Shown: piece after piece, positions 1 through 11,600 of the stretch
How positions within the stretch are numbered: the first letter of the stretch is position 1
How the letters are laid out: each line of letters begins with the position of its first letter
Assembly: GCA_029961685.1 (NCBI GenBank)
Contig: JARWKL010000009.1
Location: forward strand, 28,459,208-28,523,207
DNA from: Aristolochia californica
Lineage: Eukaryota > Streptophyta > Magnoliopsida > Piperales > Aristolochiaceae
Length of the DNA stretch: 64,000 nucleotides
Reading direction: 5' to 3'
The notes under the pieces: generated by a model
Seen by the model: the letters and a program-made list of their open reading frames with translations, nothing else
Database searches by the model: none
What the model was told of the DNA's origin: nothing
Position numbers and translations under genes: made by a program

Positions 1-81
1 GTGAACCTGTATAAATCTTGTTTGTTCTCGTGCTTGTTTTTCCTTTCTTTCCCGATTATGATTATTGCTCTCGTTAGTTTG
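1..81 (+). repeat. Tnt1-like copia LTR fragment, left part (T)
   Basis: Short end of a Tnt1-like LTR cut by element A1. Its last bases (CTCTCGTTAGTTTG) resume at 2854 (TTGGAATTAGGGC). The joined order is seen uninterrupted, in reverse orientation, at about 20820-20860, which supports the join. The LTR start lies outside the window. Confidence 0.55.
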
Positions 82-561
82 TGTTGATTTCTGGGACTCC
101 GTGGATTTAGCTCATGGAGAAAAAAAAAAGACATCATTGAGAGAAAACAAGAGAGGTTGTGGACTTATATCCTAACCCTTCCAGTGAAGCTCAATTTATA
201 GATTAATCAAACTATATTATTACAATTATACCCCTAGAACTTAATATAATTACATCAATCATGATTATCCAAATCTACATAAATCAAGGGAAGATAAATC
301 AATTACATTATTCTATGAAGATTTGCCAAATCTTCCAACTCATGTGGTAAGGATTCCAGCTCGTGCCAAATCTTCCAACTCATTTAATAAGGATTCCAAC
401 TCGTGTGATGACTCATCATGCCACCTCACATGATCATGGTGGGTCCCACCATCTCATGTGATCATGGTGGGTCCATGTCTTATGCGCTTGGGCCCATCTT
501 CCAATACTCTTGGATATGTGGGCCTTCCTTGGTCGTGTGGGCTTGGGCCCATCTTCCAACA
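82..561 (-). repeat. A1 3' LTR
   Basis: It starts TGTTGATTTC and ends TCTTCCAACA on the plus strand, so it has TG..CA ends. The block GGGCTTGGGCCCATCTTCCAA occurs near-identically twice at its right end (about 488-513 and 539-561), a tandem duplication in the U3 start that is also present in A4. Confidence 0.85.
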
Positions 562-1289
562 CTCCCCCACAAACTGGAGGAGAGAACATCACAAACTCCA
601 ATCTTACGGCAAATGGTGTATAGGATCTTCTCGTTTAAAATGGCAGTTCTCCATATTTTCCAACACTCCCCTTCACACTGGTGGTCTCTTCCATGAGGCC
701 CAACTGGCATAAGATAAGTGAGAGTAAAATCACTCCAAGTCATATGACATTGCTCCATACTCCAGTCATATCCCATGCTGGATGTAGGATATACTCCTAT
801 CTTCTATAGGTAGTGGGTCTATACGCATTGTTCAGAAGTATAATAAAATTCCCCCATCATTGTGTCTAAACCCTAGACATCGATTCTCAAGTGGTAGGAG
901 TAATAAATGCCAATTAAGGGGGATAATGGGTAATTACCCGAAAGATAATATTTTGGGGCCACCTTGGCTTTCTTCATCATCAGAATAGCCAAAGCTGATA
1001 AAAATCAGTAATTGATAAGTCCTTCTTCAATAATAATGTCTCATCCAAAGAGACACAATAGTAGTAGCAAATGTGGGCCTGGGACCATATAACATGAACC
1101 AAAATAAAAATCCTTCTAAAAGGACCCATGAAATAATCCGATGTGAGTCTATGCACCAAATAATAAGCTAACCAAGGAATAAACTGCCAATACTTTAAAA
1201 TAATAATCCAGTTGGAGAAAAATATCTGAGTCGCTCCGAGTCAAATAGTAGACCAAATATAGCTAAGTTACGAAAGAAATATGTATGGC

Positions 1290-1440
1290 AAAAAAATAAG
1301 TGGGTCGAGTCAAGTTGACCCGGACCGGGTTGACTCGGTCTGAGTTGACCCGACCCGCTGGGTTAACCCGAGCGGAACAGAGTGTGCTTGGTGCCCACCC
1401 GCTACGTTAACTCGGCCCGGTCCAGATTGGGCAAAAAAGG
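1290..1440 (-). repeat. GTTGACCCG-rich block inside A1
   Basis: A locally GC-rich patch of repeated GTTGACCCG/GTTGACTCG-type words, including GGACCGGGTTGACTCGGTCT. A related patch, reverse-complemented, lies at about 38500-38640 in A3. It is therefore a conserved part of family A interiors rather than a chance feature. Confidence 0.5.
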
Positions 1441-2406
1441 CCCGACACTGGATCAAATGTTTCCTAACCTAGCAAACATGTAATTTGGCAACAGTGCATT
1501 CTTCCTCCTCTCGGTGCCGAACAGAGCGGCGGTTTAAAAAAAAATGGATTCTAGACTCTCTAAAAGGAAATGAAAAATGAAAAGCAGTGATCCAACAACT
1601 TCATTCCAAAAATAAGTGGAGTGTAAGACGATCATCAGAGAGTTTTCAAGAACTTTTTGAATGAAAAATCAATCCAGTAGATAGTTTTCGAAATGGCAGT
1701 GACTGCAGGAAATTCAACGGAGTTGGCGCTAGGAGAGGAGCTAGTGAAGGACTTTCCAAAAATCAGTAGATGAAAATCAATCTTTAATGACAAATCAGCT
1801 GGAACAGAGAAATTTCCGAAAAGAACCACAATGGAGAAGAGAACGTGATGGCTGGAACATAATAAGTAGTAGCAAAATAATTCTAGATGGTGACTGTTCT
1901 AGCCACAAGGAAGATGACAGTGAAAAAAAATTGAGCGAGAAATAGTTTTTTTAGCCGCAACATTGTTGTCGTCTGTTAATCCACCATTAACAACGGATGC
2001 CAGCCAGGTTGATTTCCGTTGGACTTGTTGGAAGGACAACTAAAACATTTTCCTCAACTTCTTCACGATGATGACGATGAGTAGAAGTTGTTCTATTCTC
2101 ATAAGTAGTAGCAATCTCAACTATCCATACTTGGAAATCATCGTCTTCCATTGAATCGAAGAGATCTCGATCAGTACAACTTTTCTTTTGTTTTCCACCA
2201 ACGTTAGAGAGATCACTTAGTAGCAATAGATAGAGATTCAGATGATGGTAGTAATCAATAGATCAGAGAGCAACGATATCAAAAACTCAGCAACAAAAGC
2301 GGAGTTCCAGTAATGCAGCAATATGAGCAAAGAAAAAAAAATAATGGGCTTCTTTGAATCCTGAAAACCATAGATGTGAGTCTTGAAAATCAATGCTCTG
2401 ATACCA

Positions 2407-2853
2407 TGTTGATTTTCAGGACTCCATGGATTTAGCTAATAGAGAAAAGGAGAGAGTCCTCATTGAGAGAAAACAAGAAGAATAAGAGGTTATGGACTTA
2501 TATCCTAACCTTTTCCCTGAAACTCAATTTATAGATTAATTAAACTACAATATTATAATTATGCCTTAGAACTTAACCTAATTACATCAATCATGATTAT
2601 CCAAATCCACATAAATAGAGGGAAGATAAATCAATTACATTAATCTAGGAAGATTTGCCAAATCTTCCAACTCATGTGATAAGGATTCCAGTTCGTGTGA
2701 TGACTCATCATGCCACGACACATCATCATGGTGGGTCCCACCAGCTCGTGTGATCATGGTGGATGCATTTCTTATGGGCTTGGGCCCATCTTCCAACACT
2801 CTTGGATATGTGGGCCTTTCTTGGTCGTGTGGGCTTGGGTCCATCTTCCAACA
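2407..2853 (-). repeat. A1 5' LTR
   Basis: Partner of the LTR at 82-561, with the same order of blocks; divergence by substitutions and small indels is easily visible, so the insertion is old. The primer-binding site lies directly beside it at lower coordinates. Confidence 0.85.
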
Positions 2854-4089
2854 TTGGAATTAGGGCGTCTAATTCCTAACTAGATCTTTGGTTCATGATT
2901 GAGAGCAATGGCCGGGGGAGAAGGATCGACACTTGGAATCAACAAGTTGGATGGTACAGATTTTGTGTTTGTAGGATACAAATTGAAGATTATCTATACA
3001 GTTAAAAATTGCACGCACCACTTCTGGATATGAAACCAAAAGTTATGAAAGATGATGAGTAGAATCTCCTTAATAGATAGGTGTTGGGAATAGTCCAATT
3101 AACATTGTCGAAGAACATTGCTCACAACGTGGCATTAGAGAAAACCACAACGGGGATGATGAAAATTCTGTTTGACATGTATGAGAAGCCTTCCGCAAAT
3201 TATAAGGTACATCTCATGAAAAAACTCTTCAATATAAAGAGGAAAGAAAATAAATTAGTGTCATCACATTTGAATGAATTTAGCATGATTGCCAATCAAT
3301 TGACCTTTGTTCAAATTAAATTGATGATGAGGTTTGTGGTTTAATTCTTTTGGCGTCTCTGCCAAATTGTTGGGAACCTATGAGAGCTGTTGTCAACAAC
3401 TTTGTAGGCAATGGGAAGTTGATCTTTAATGATGTTCGGGACACCATTCTCGCGAAGGAAGTTCGTATAAAGGACTCTGGAGAATCGTCGACATCTAATT
3501 CTGCCCTATATGTCGATACTAGGGGTAGAAACTTAAAGAGGAATTACAACAAGGGCAATGGTAAAGGGAAGTCAAGGAATGGTAGAATCAACTCCAAATT
3601 CGGAAGGAATGTGGAATGTTGGAATTGTGGCAAGTTTGGTCACATAAAGAAAAATTGCAGAGCACTGAAGAAAGATGAAAAAAAAAGTGATGTTGCAAAT
3701 GCGGTGACTGAAGAGGTACAAGATGCTTTACTCTTGTCAGTTGATAGCCCTATTGACTCTTGGGTGGTAGATTTAGGAGCTTCTTTTCACACCATCACTA
3801 CGCATCATGAGATCATGGAGAATTATGTTGTTGGAGATCACAGGAAGGTGTATCTTGTTGATGGAGAACCTTTGGATATTGTAGATATTGGTAATGTCAA
3901 ATTGAGGATGTCAAATGGGTCAATGTGGAAATTTCACAAGCTGAGACATGTACCAAAACTGATGCATAATCTGATCTCAGTAGGGTAGCTTGATGATGAA
4001 GGTCATAATATGACTTTCAATGGTGTTGCCTGGAAACTCACTAAGCGAGCCATGGTTGTTGCACGAGGAGTTAAAATTGGAACTCTTTA
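2854..4089 (+). pseudogene. Tnt1-like copia gag-protease remnant (T)
   Basis: Start of a Ty1/copia polyprotein, ATG at about 2908 (MAGGEGSTLGINKLDG), typical of Tnt1-like gag. The gag body occupies 3081-3344 and 3350-3600 in different frames. A zinc knuckle CWNCGKFGHIKKNC is at about 3616-3660, followed by the protease. The aspartic protease motif reads WVVDLGASFHT (about 3760-3795), where DSG is expected, so the active site is altered. Frameshifts occur near 2990 and 3345 and a stop follows ISVG at 3986. A minus-strand C-type LTR truncates it at 4090; no integrase or reverse transcriptase remains. Confidence 0.85.
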
Positions 4090-4601
4090 TGTAGAAGTTA
4101 GGACCCCATAAGAATGACTCTAGGTTAACATGGAAGAAGAAGGAGAGAAGAGAGAGAAGAGGGAGAAAGGAGAAGGAAGTTAGAGAGGAGATTTTGGATT
4201 AAGGGAAGGAGAGAATGCGTCAAGGGAGAAGTGAGGATGGCTGGACGTTTTCTCAAAGAGAGGAGAAGGCTTGAATGCCTTACCTCTTAGCCAATGATCT
4301 TATTTATAGTGTTACAAAGCCCATAGGGTTACAACTCAATAGAGTAAAAGACATACTAAGACAATGCATTTACATCTTCATGTCATCCTTATGGAACATA
4401 CTATAAATAACCACTTTGCCACTCCTTTGACGTGTGGACTTCTAGCCTTGAGCTTGTGGGCTTGAGCCCATCTTCCAATACTCCCCGTCAAGTTGGAGGA
4501 GAAAATACATCATAAATACCGAGCTTGCCACCTATATAAGATAAAATTTTGGATGTAACCGGTTTCGTGAGGATATCAACCAATTGCTCTTGAGATGAAA
4601 C
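4090..4601 (-). mobile_element. 3' end of a minus-strand C-type copia
   Basis: An LTR at 4090-4480 (TGTAGAAGTTAGG..TCTTCCAATA on the plus strand) matches the LTRs of element C at 47156 and 56747. The polypurine tract follows, seen as CTCCCCGTCA at 4481. Up to 4601 the minus strand encodes the C-terminal tail of RNase H, ending IYDVFSPP as in B and C. The remainder is cut off by the gypsy sequence that starts at 4602. Confidence 0.8.
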
Positions 4602-5035
4602 TATTATGCACGCAATAAAATTATTATTTTAGTTATTTTCTTTAATTTACTTTATTTTATTTCAGTTTTAGGTCACATGGGTATTTTTGGAATTATTTAT
4701 TCATAGAGATATTTTTGGAATATTTTATTCATAGGGATATTTCTGTAATATTTTATTAAACCCTAATAGGGTGAACTCTATTTAATGGGTAAGAGTAATG
4801 AGAAGGACAAGCAATGAGAATTAGGTTAAATCTAGCGTAAACAGGCTTGAGATCACCTTCTTGATCTCAAGGTTAGGGTTTTCCTAAAAAACCCATGTAT
4901 TCTCTCATCCTCCATTGATCTTCGTCTTCCCCATGTCTTCCTACTATCCCTACAGTAATGCATGGCAAACCCGTAACTCGTGGCAGATCCAAGATCCTCC
5001 CAACGAATCCTTGTGTCAAATCCGGGACCATAACA
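4602..5035 (+). repeat. Gypsy 5' LTR, D family
   Basis: It starts TATTATGCACGCAATAAAATT, the degenerate form of the TGTTATG.ACG start of element D, and ends GGGACCATAACA. The primer-binding site TGGTATCAGAGC follows at 5038-5049. The LTRs of D at 47950 and 52225 are the reverse-complement relatives. This LTR does not match the LTR at the other end of this gypsy locus (14511), which suggests a chimera. Confidence 0.75.
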
Positions 5036-5058
5036 ACTGGTATCAGAGCTGGAACACA

Positions 5059-5538
5059 ATGGGTTATTCTATATCCCAAGAAAGATGGATTGCTATGGGT
5101 AAGGAATTGGAAGAAATACAAGCACGGTACGATGCTTCCATTGAGCGTTATGCAAGGGAGGAACTCGTTGCTGCAGCAAAACAGGTTACACGACCTCAAA
5201 TCTCTGACCACATATACACACAAGAGGTAGCAAAAGCTATCTCGGACAGGGCAACAGGCCAGGGACCAAAAAAATCCAAATTTTTGTCCCGTTTACCAGC
5301 CGAAGCACCTGCGGAAGGTTTGGGGGCGACCTCAAATCCGACACCGAAAACCATGGAAATCACTGAGAAGAACACAAATCCGATTTCGGACTCAGACCTT
5401 CTGCAATTAGACGACGACGATTTTAGGAAATTGGAGGGGTATTTACCAAACCCCTTATCACGAGAAACCAGAATTCCACAGGTGACACCAATAAAATCGC
5501 CCAACGGAAAAGCCCCTAAGGGCGTTGTTCACCGGTGA
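5059..5538 (+). pseudogene. Gypsy gag N-terminal remnant
   Basis: Open frame beginning MGYSISQERWIAMGKELEE just 10 bp after the primer site. The same opening (SSSQEKWIAM) is found in D near 52200 on the minus strand, which fixes the start even though the frame is open further upstream. The product is acidic and polar, with DSDLLQLDDDDFRKLEGYL near its end; I see no zinc knuckle. Sequence to about 5820 may continue gag in other frames before the homopolymer block. Confidence 0.6.
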
Positions 5539-5840
5539 AGAAAGCTCAGTGGGCACCCAACCGCAACGACTTTCCGTCGGGGTCCGTCGCTTTGACAGCC
5601 AGCATGGCGGAGAGCAAACGGGAGAAAGTACGATGGGGAAAATGGGCGTCAAACCGTATCTCGAACTATGAAATGGTAACTGCTCCAGCGGGGACACCTT
5701 GACGTCCTCCTGTCCGCCACCAAAGGAAGAAGAGGCACCATCGGCGCCGTCAGAACCAACCCCGGTGGGATGTGACTTTTGGCCACCACCTCCCACTTGC
5801 AATCTACTTCTCGTCAAACCAGAGTAAACTCAAATTCCAA

Positions 5841-5883
5841 TTTTTTTTTTTTTTTTTTAGGGGGGGGGGGGGGGGGGGGGGGG
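5841..5883. repeat. T18 / G24 homopolymer block
   Basis: Eighteen T (5841-5858), then A, then 24 uninterrupted G (5860-5883). Long G runs are rare in plant DNA and are hard to assemble. It lies close to the switch from D-type gag to pol of another gypsy family. Confidence 0.9.
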
Positions 5884-6115
5884 TAAACGTCTCGGCAGAT
5901 TTTTTTTTGAAGAAATCTGTTGTTCTGTTGATTCGCACAATACCTGTGTGTAGGTTAATTTGCCTGCTGGAATGTGTTGGAGAACTTTGAATGAGATTGA
6001 TCTTAGGATCAAAGAAGTTTTCACTATTTTGTTAGTGGATACGTTTCATTTCAGTGGGAGTGCAGCATCTTTTCCGTTGCTAAATTTTTTTTGTGAGGAG
6101 CTATATTTTGCTGTA
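5884..6115 (+). other. Unassigned spacer before gypsy pol
   Basis: About 230 bp with no recognisable coding or repeat signal, between the homopolymer block and the first pol-like residues. Zinc knuckle and protease, which should lie between gag and reverse transcriptase, are missing. Confidence 0.4.
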
Positions 6116-6119
6116 CACA

Positions 6120-7373
6120 CAGGACCAACCGGATAGCACTATCGAAATTCTTGTCAACGAGTTCTCCGACTTCTTCCATGAGCCTTCCGGATTGCCTCCC
6201 TTGAGGCACTGTGATCATAGGAACTGTTTAAAACCAGGTTCTGATGTGGTGGTAGTTCGACCGTACTAGTATACACACCTACAGAAAGATGAAATCGAGC
6301 GACGGTGTCGGGTTATGTTACAACAGGGCCTTATTCACAGGAGCTGGTCCCCGTTCTCTTCACCCGTATTGCTCTGAAGAAACATGATGGCACATGGAGA
6401 TTTTCTATTGATTATAGGGAGTTAAATGCTCAAACATTGAAGGATAAGTTTCCTATTCTGGTAGTAGAGGAACTCTTGGATGAATTATATGGGTCGTGGT
6501 TCTTCACTAAACTGAATTTACGCTCTGGTTATCATTAACTTCATATGCACCCCTCAGACATTGAGAAGAAAACCTTCCACACACATCACAACCATTTTGA
6601 ATTTGTGGTCATGCCGTATGGCTTATCAAATGCACCATCCACTTTTCAAGCACTGATGAATGAAGTATTTAGCAACTATCTTTGAAAATTCGTACTTATT
6701 TTTTTTATGATATACTCATATATAGCAAGTCTGAAAAAGAGCATTTAGGGCATTTAGAAATTGTTTTTGAATTTTTACGAGCACATCAACTCTACTTGAA
6801 GAAATTCAAATGCTCTTTTGCGGCCTCACATGTTGCCTATCTCGGTCATATTATATCACATGAGGGGGTCACTGTTGATCCCGAGAAGATTCAGGTAATT
6901 CATGATTGGCCACAACCTCAGTCTTGCTCAGCGTTACGAGGATTTTTGGGTCTAGCCAGATACTACCGCAAATTTATTCTGAATTATGGTCCTTTTGCAG
7001 CACCTTTGGTAGCACCTTTGACCAGTCTACTCAAGAAGAATTCCTTTCATTGTCATGAGGAGGCCACACAGTCCTTTGAGGTCCTCAAAATAGCTCTCAC
7101 CTCCACCCCTGTCTTACAACTTTCAAAATTTGAAGACTTATTTGTGGTTGAGTGCTACGCTTCTGGTGGGGGCACTGGGGCCATCTTACAACAACAGTCA
7201 CATCCCATTGCATATTTCAGCCGACAGTTAGCAGTTTATCCTCACAAATTGACAGTGTATGAATGAGAATTAATAGGGTTGGCAAAGGCGGTCCAACATT
7301 GGCGCCCTTACTTATGGGGTCGTGCGTTTCTCATCCATACTGATCATTATAGCCTTAAATTCTTACTTGAACA
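6120..7373 (+). pseudogene. Ty3/gypsy reverse transcriptase-RNase H remnant (D1, part 1)
   Basis: Chromovirus-type pol. The fingers motif SIDYRELNAQTLKDKFPI is near 6405, FTKLNLRSGYH near 6500, MPYGLSNAPSTFQALMN near 6610, and the catalytic-loop motif reads FFYDILIYSK (6700-6730), with Tyr where the first Asp of the usual FFDDIL would be. Then come YLGHIISHEGV, GFLGLARYYRKF and the RNase H start. Stops at 6536, 6682 and 7264 sit where relatives have Gln or Arg, fitting CAA>TAA and CGA>TGA changes. Copia B1 is inserted at 7374; the frame resumes at 13187. Confidence 0.88.
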
Positions 7374-7761
7374 TGTTGGAAGATGGGCTCAAGCCCACAA
7401 GCTCAAGGCAAGAAACCCACACGTCAAAGGAGTTGCATATGTGTGAAATATGATACTTCACTTAAAGATGACATAGAGGTATAAATATGTGTTATTTTTA
7501 TGTCTTTTATTTCATCAAGTTGTAGCCCTAAGGGCATTGTAAAGACTATAAATACAGGCACTGGCTAAGAAGTAGAGCATTGAAGCACTCTCCTCTCTTT
7601 CCACAAATTCGTCCAACCGTCATTTTCTTTTTGACGCAAACCTCTTCTCCCTTAATCCAAACTCTCTCCTTCCACATCTTTCTTCTTCTCCTCTCCTTCT
7701 CTCTTCTTCTTTTTCTTCCTCGTTGATCTAAAGTTCCTTTCATGAGATCCTAAATTCTACA
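7374..7761 (+). repeat. B1 5' LTR
   Basis: 388 bp, TGTTGGAAGATGGGCTC..TTCTACA. It has a TATA box (7547-7554) followed by a CT-rich leader. Nearly identical in layout to the LTRs of B2 and C. Confidence 0.9.
7547..7554 (+). promoter_or_regulatory. LTR TATA box (B1)
   Basis: TATAAATA in the middle of the 5' LTR, about 30 bp upstream of a stretch that begins the CT-rich R/U5 part. The same box at the same place is found in B2 (31774) and C (47336), which supports a Pol II promoter. Activity is not shown by the sequence. Confidence 0.6.
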
Positions 7762-7773
7762 TGGTATAAGAGC

Positions 7774-8661
7774 AAGGAGTTTAGGATCCCTATTGATGAA
7801 GTTATTATGGAATCTGTTCAAGAAGTTGTAAAAGAAGGAGTTCAGTCATGAAGAGATAAGTTCATTCTCTTTTTATTTAAATTTTGATTCCTTTCCTTAT
7901 TTACATACTCCTCTTTACTTTTTTCTACTTCTTGACCTTTGAATCACATCAAGTCAAGATAAATCTTTATATGTTGTGAAGATTTATTTTTATGACTAAA
8001 TTGATATTATAATCTTGATCTTGTTGTAAATCAATTAGAAGTGTGATCAAGATCATTTGCTATTTGTGTCTTATTAAGATTGATGATTGAGATTCAATTG
8101 CCTTTATGTAACTTGGATCAATCTCATTTGAGGTAGAATTCAGCACATGTTGCTGTAACTTCTTCTACTTAATATTGCTCATGGGTTTGTGTTATGTTGT
8201 TGGATGCCCATTATATGTTTGGTGAAATTCAAGCGGTCTTTTACCCTTTGTGGTTTATTTTGAACTTCAACAATTGAATTTTTTTTTTACATTGAAGTAT
8301 CCCATGAGTTGAAGATAAATTTCTTCCAAGTATCTTGATTTACCTTTAAATCATCTCTAAATATTTTTTTTCTCTCTCTCGATTTGTGTTGAAGTTTGGA
8401 TTAAGTCCTAATCGGTTGCATCTATCTTCTCCTCTTTGTTTTTAAGAATACAAGAGGAATTGAGTGATGGCTGGATTTTATTCTTGCTTGCTAAAGGCAC
8501 AAATTTGTTGATAACTTGGTGCTTTCTCTCGTGAAGAAAATTGGTTTCTTGTTCTCTTTTTTTGGTGTCTAATTTGGTCCACGGGTTCTTCAAATTACAT
8601 TGAGTAATTTTTATTTGAAGAAGGCCCCTTCCCTTGACCTCCACATTTGACTTGCCTCATC
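7774..8661 (+). other. B1 untranslated leader
   Basis: About 890 bp between primer site and gag start with no coding signal. It is collinear with the leaders of B2 (32004-32895) and C (split by A5), so it is a fixed part of the family, probably with packaging or translation signals that cannot be read here. Confidence 0.6.
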
Positions 8662-11600
8662 ATGGAGAGTGGATACAACAGTAATAAGAGTGATATACTT
8701 CGTATTACTACGATTTCACTAAGAAGACTCTTCAATTAATTGAGCTAGTCACAATCGGTCCGGAAGGTTCTTATTACTCGTGACCTCTTAAGCCACATTA
8801 TTAAATTTTGCTCCTCCGATTGATGAAGAAGATGAGACCTCCCACAAGTAGGTTAAAAATGATAACATGGTGATAAGTTGGCTTATCAATAGCATGGAAG
8901 AGCATGTGGCCAACAATGTGGTCCACTTAGAAACCGCCAAGGACATATGGGACACTTGTGCTAAGCTTTACTCAAGTACTGCCACATTAAAAAAAATATA
9001 TGATGTCTTACAAAATATGCTGCATACTAAACATGGAGATAATATTCACGAATTTTTGGCCTAGTTTCGGGGCCTTCTCCAAGAATGAAAAATAGCTCAG
9101 CCATACTCCACTGATATTGCCATTCAAGAATGACAACGAGAAGCCTTGGCAACAACTATTTGCTTATCGAATATTAAACCTTACCTTGAGGTTGCAAAAA
9201 CTCAGCTTCTCAGTTCTTCCACTCTTCCATCCTTCGATAACATTAGTGCTACATTACTTCAGATACCTGATCCATCCCCTCCTTCCCCTATTGATGCCTC
9301 ATCTGCGATGTTCTCCGGCAATCGGGGTACATCTTCATCATAACGAGGACGGGGTAGAAATATGAGAGGGGGTAGAACTATGAGTGGGGCTGAAAATAGA
9401 TGTGGTTGAACGGGTCCAAATAATTCCTGTACTGAGCCTTGACTTTTCACTTAATGTGGTGGTCAGAACCACCTTGTGGCAACATGGAGGAAACTTCATG
9501 GCAAGCTTGATTGGGCCACGGCTAACCCAGTCTCTGTTATCGCTGAGAAACATGAAGATAAGGCTGAATCAACCTCCGGAAATGTGACTCTTACTGCTGA
9601 AGACTATGTTGCATTTCAGAAAATGAAGTCCTTCATGGAATCCTCTATTCCCCCCCATCATCTACTGCTGCTACTACTATTGCCTCAAGTATGCTTTCTT
9701 CCTCTTCTTCCTCTTCCTCTTGGATCATCGACTCCGGGGCCTCCGAACATCTATCAGGTAGCAAACACTTGTTGCAGTCCTTATCTCCATGTCGTGCTCA
9801 GAAATTTGTTACTATTGCTAATGGTACCCAAATCAAGGTCCTTGGCAAAGGTTCCTCCTCTCTTACCTCACCTATTCCCCTTCAAGATATTTTGTTTGTC
9901 CTCAATTTCCTTTAAATTTTTTCTCGGTTAATTAATTAACCAAACAATTAAATTGCTCTATCATCTTATCACCATCTTCTTGTGTATTTTAGGATCTCAC
10001 CTCGAAGCAAGTGATTGGTGGCGGCCATGAAAAGGGGGGCTTGTACTACTTCACTCTTCCACCATTAGCTGCATTATCATCCACTACATCCGAGGCCCAA
10101 CTTTGGCACAACTAGCTTGGTCATTCGTCTACCCCTTCACTTCGTTCTTTGCTTCCGTCCTTAAAAGAACTTTCTAATTTGAGTTGTGAGGTTTGTCAAA
10201 TAAGTAAACATATTAGGAGTACATATTCTCCTCGTCTTACAACTACAAGTACTGCTCCTTTTGAGCTAATACATTTTGATGTACAGGGACCTTTATGTGT
10301 CTCAAATATTTCCCAAGTTAAATATTTTGTTATTTTTGTTGATGATTTTACCCAAGTGTTTTGGTTATATTTATTTAAAGAGCATTCAGAAATTCTTCCT
10401 TTGTTTAAAAATTTTCATGCTATGGTCTTGACACAATTTGGGAAGAAAATTCAAATCCTTAGATCTGATAATGCTGAAGAATACATGTCTAAAGAATTCA
10501 AATCATTTTGTGAGAGTAATGGGCTTATTCATCAAACATCATATGCCTATACCCCTCAACAAAATGGTGTTGGTGAAAGGAAGAATCGTCATCTTCTTGA
10601 AGTTGCCCGATGCCTCCTCTTCTCCATTAAGGTACCCTATTTTTATTGGCCTCTTGCTATACTTACGACATGCTTTCTTATTAATAGGTTACCTTCATCC
10701 GTTCTTCATCATAAAACTCTTTACTCTGTGTTATTTAATGGTGAATATCCTTTTTCTCTTCCTTTGAAAGTGTTTGGATGTACTTGTTTTGTTCATGTTA
10801 CATCTCCACATAAAAATAAACTTGATCCATGGTCTATGAGATGCATTTTTTTGGGGTTCTCTCGCAGCCAGAATGGTTATGTCTATTACAGTCCTACCCT
10901 TCGGAAGATGCTTATCTCTAGGGATGTGACTTTCATTGAGGACACCTCCTTCTACTCCTCCCATGATGCTCCCCTAGGATGAAACTTTTTCTTCTACCAC
11001 TCGTCCGTTTGTGCCTTTCAATCTTGAAGTTAACCCAACCCCTGATGCACCGGCCATACCTTCACATATGGAGTTGTCGGATCCACCAGAGGTAAGTCCT
11101 TCTCCTCCTGTGTATGGGCCTACATTTGATACTCGGCCTATTGCTTTACAAAAGGAACATCATTCTTGTACAACTTCGCATCCTATCTCAAATTTTATGT
11201 CTCACCATCGCTTGTCTTTCGAGTGCTTTTAGTTCCTTGCGTCTCTTTCTTCTTCTTCCTTTCCATAGTCATATCAGGAGGCTCTGAGGCATCTAGGATG
11301 GAAGGCCACTATGGATGAAGAAATGCACACCTTATACAAAAATCAAACCTGGTCTTTAACATCACTCCCAAAAGGTAAAAGACCGGTTGGTTGTAGATGG
11401 GTTTTTTTGGTAAAACATAATTCGGATGGATCAGTTGCTCATCTTAAAGATCGACTCATTGCTAAGGGCTATACTTAGTGCTATGGGATAGATTATGAGG
11501 AGACCTTTTCTCCTGTTGTAAAGTTGAATGTGGTACACATCATCTTATCTATTGCTGCTAACTCATCATGGCCCGTCTATCAATTGGATGTTAAAAATGC

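Larger units (their letters stand above)
82..2853 (-). mobile_element. Non-coding copia-type LTR element A1
   Basis: A complete non-autonomous LTR element on the minus strand. The LTRs are 82-561 and 2407-2853. The tRNA-Met primer site (TGGTATCAGAGC on the minus strand) is at 2395-2406, directly inside the 5' LTR. The polypurine tract, seen as CTCCCCCAC, abuts the other LTR at 562-570. The ~1.85-kb interior has no convincing gag or pol; its short open frames show no retroviral motif. It resembles the interiors of A3 and A4, including the TTATTACTCCTACCACTTGA region. Flanks share TTG, so the target duplication is short or eroded. Movement would need enzymes from another element, most likely the B/C copia that share its LTR terminus. 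Confidence 0.85.

Noticed and set aside
5458..5817. 119-codon minus-strand frame over the gypsy gag region
   Set aside because: It lies antisense to the gag start fixed by the primer site and its composition reflects gag codons read backwards.
7546..7743. Arg/Lys-rich minus-strand frames repeated at 7546, 12971, 31652 and 31791
   Set aside because: They are the reverse of the CT-rich R/U5 region of the B LTRs, so they recur with the LTR rather than being genes.
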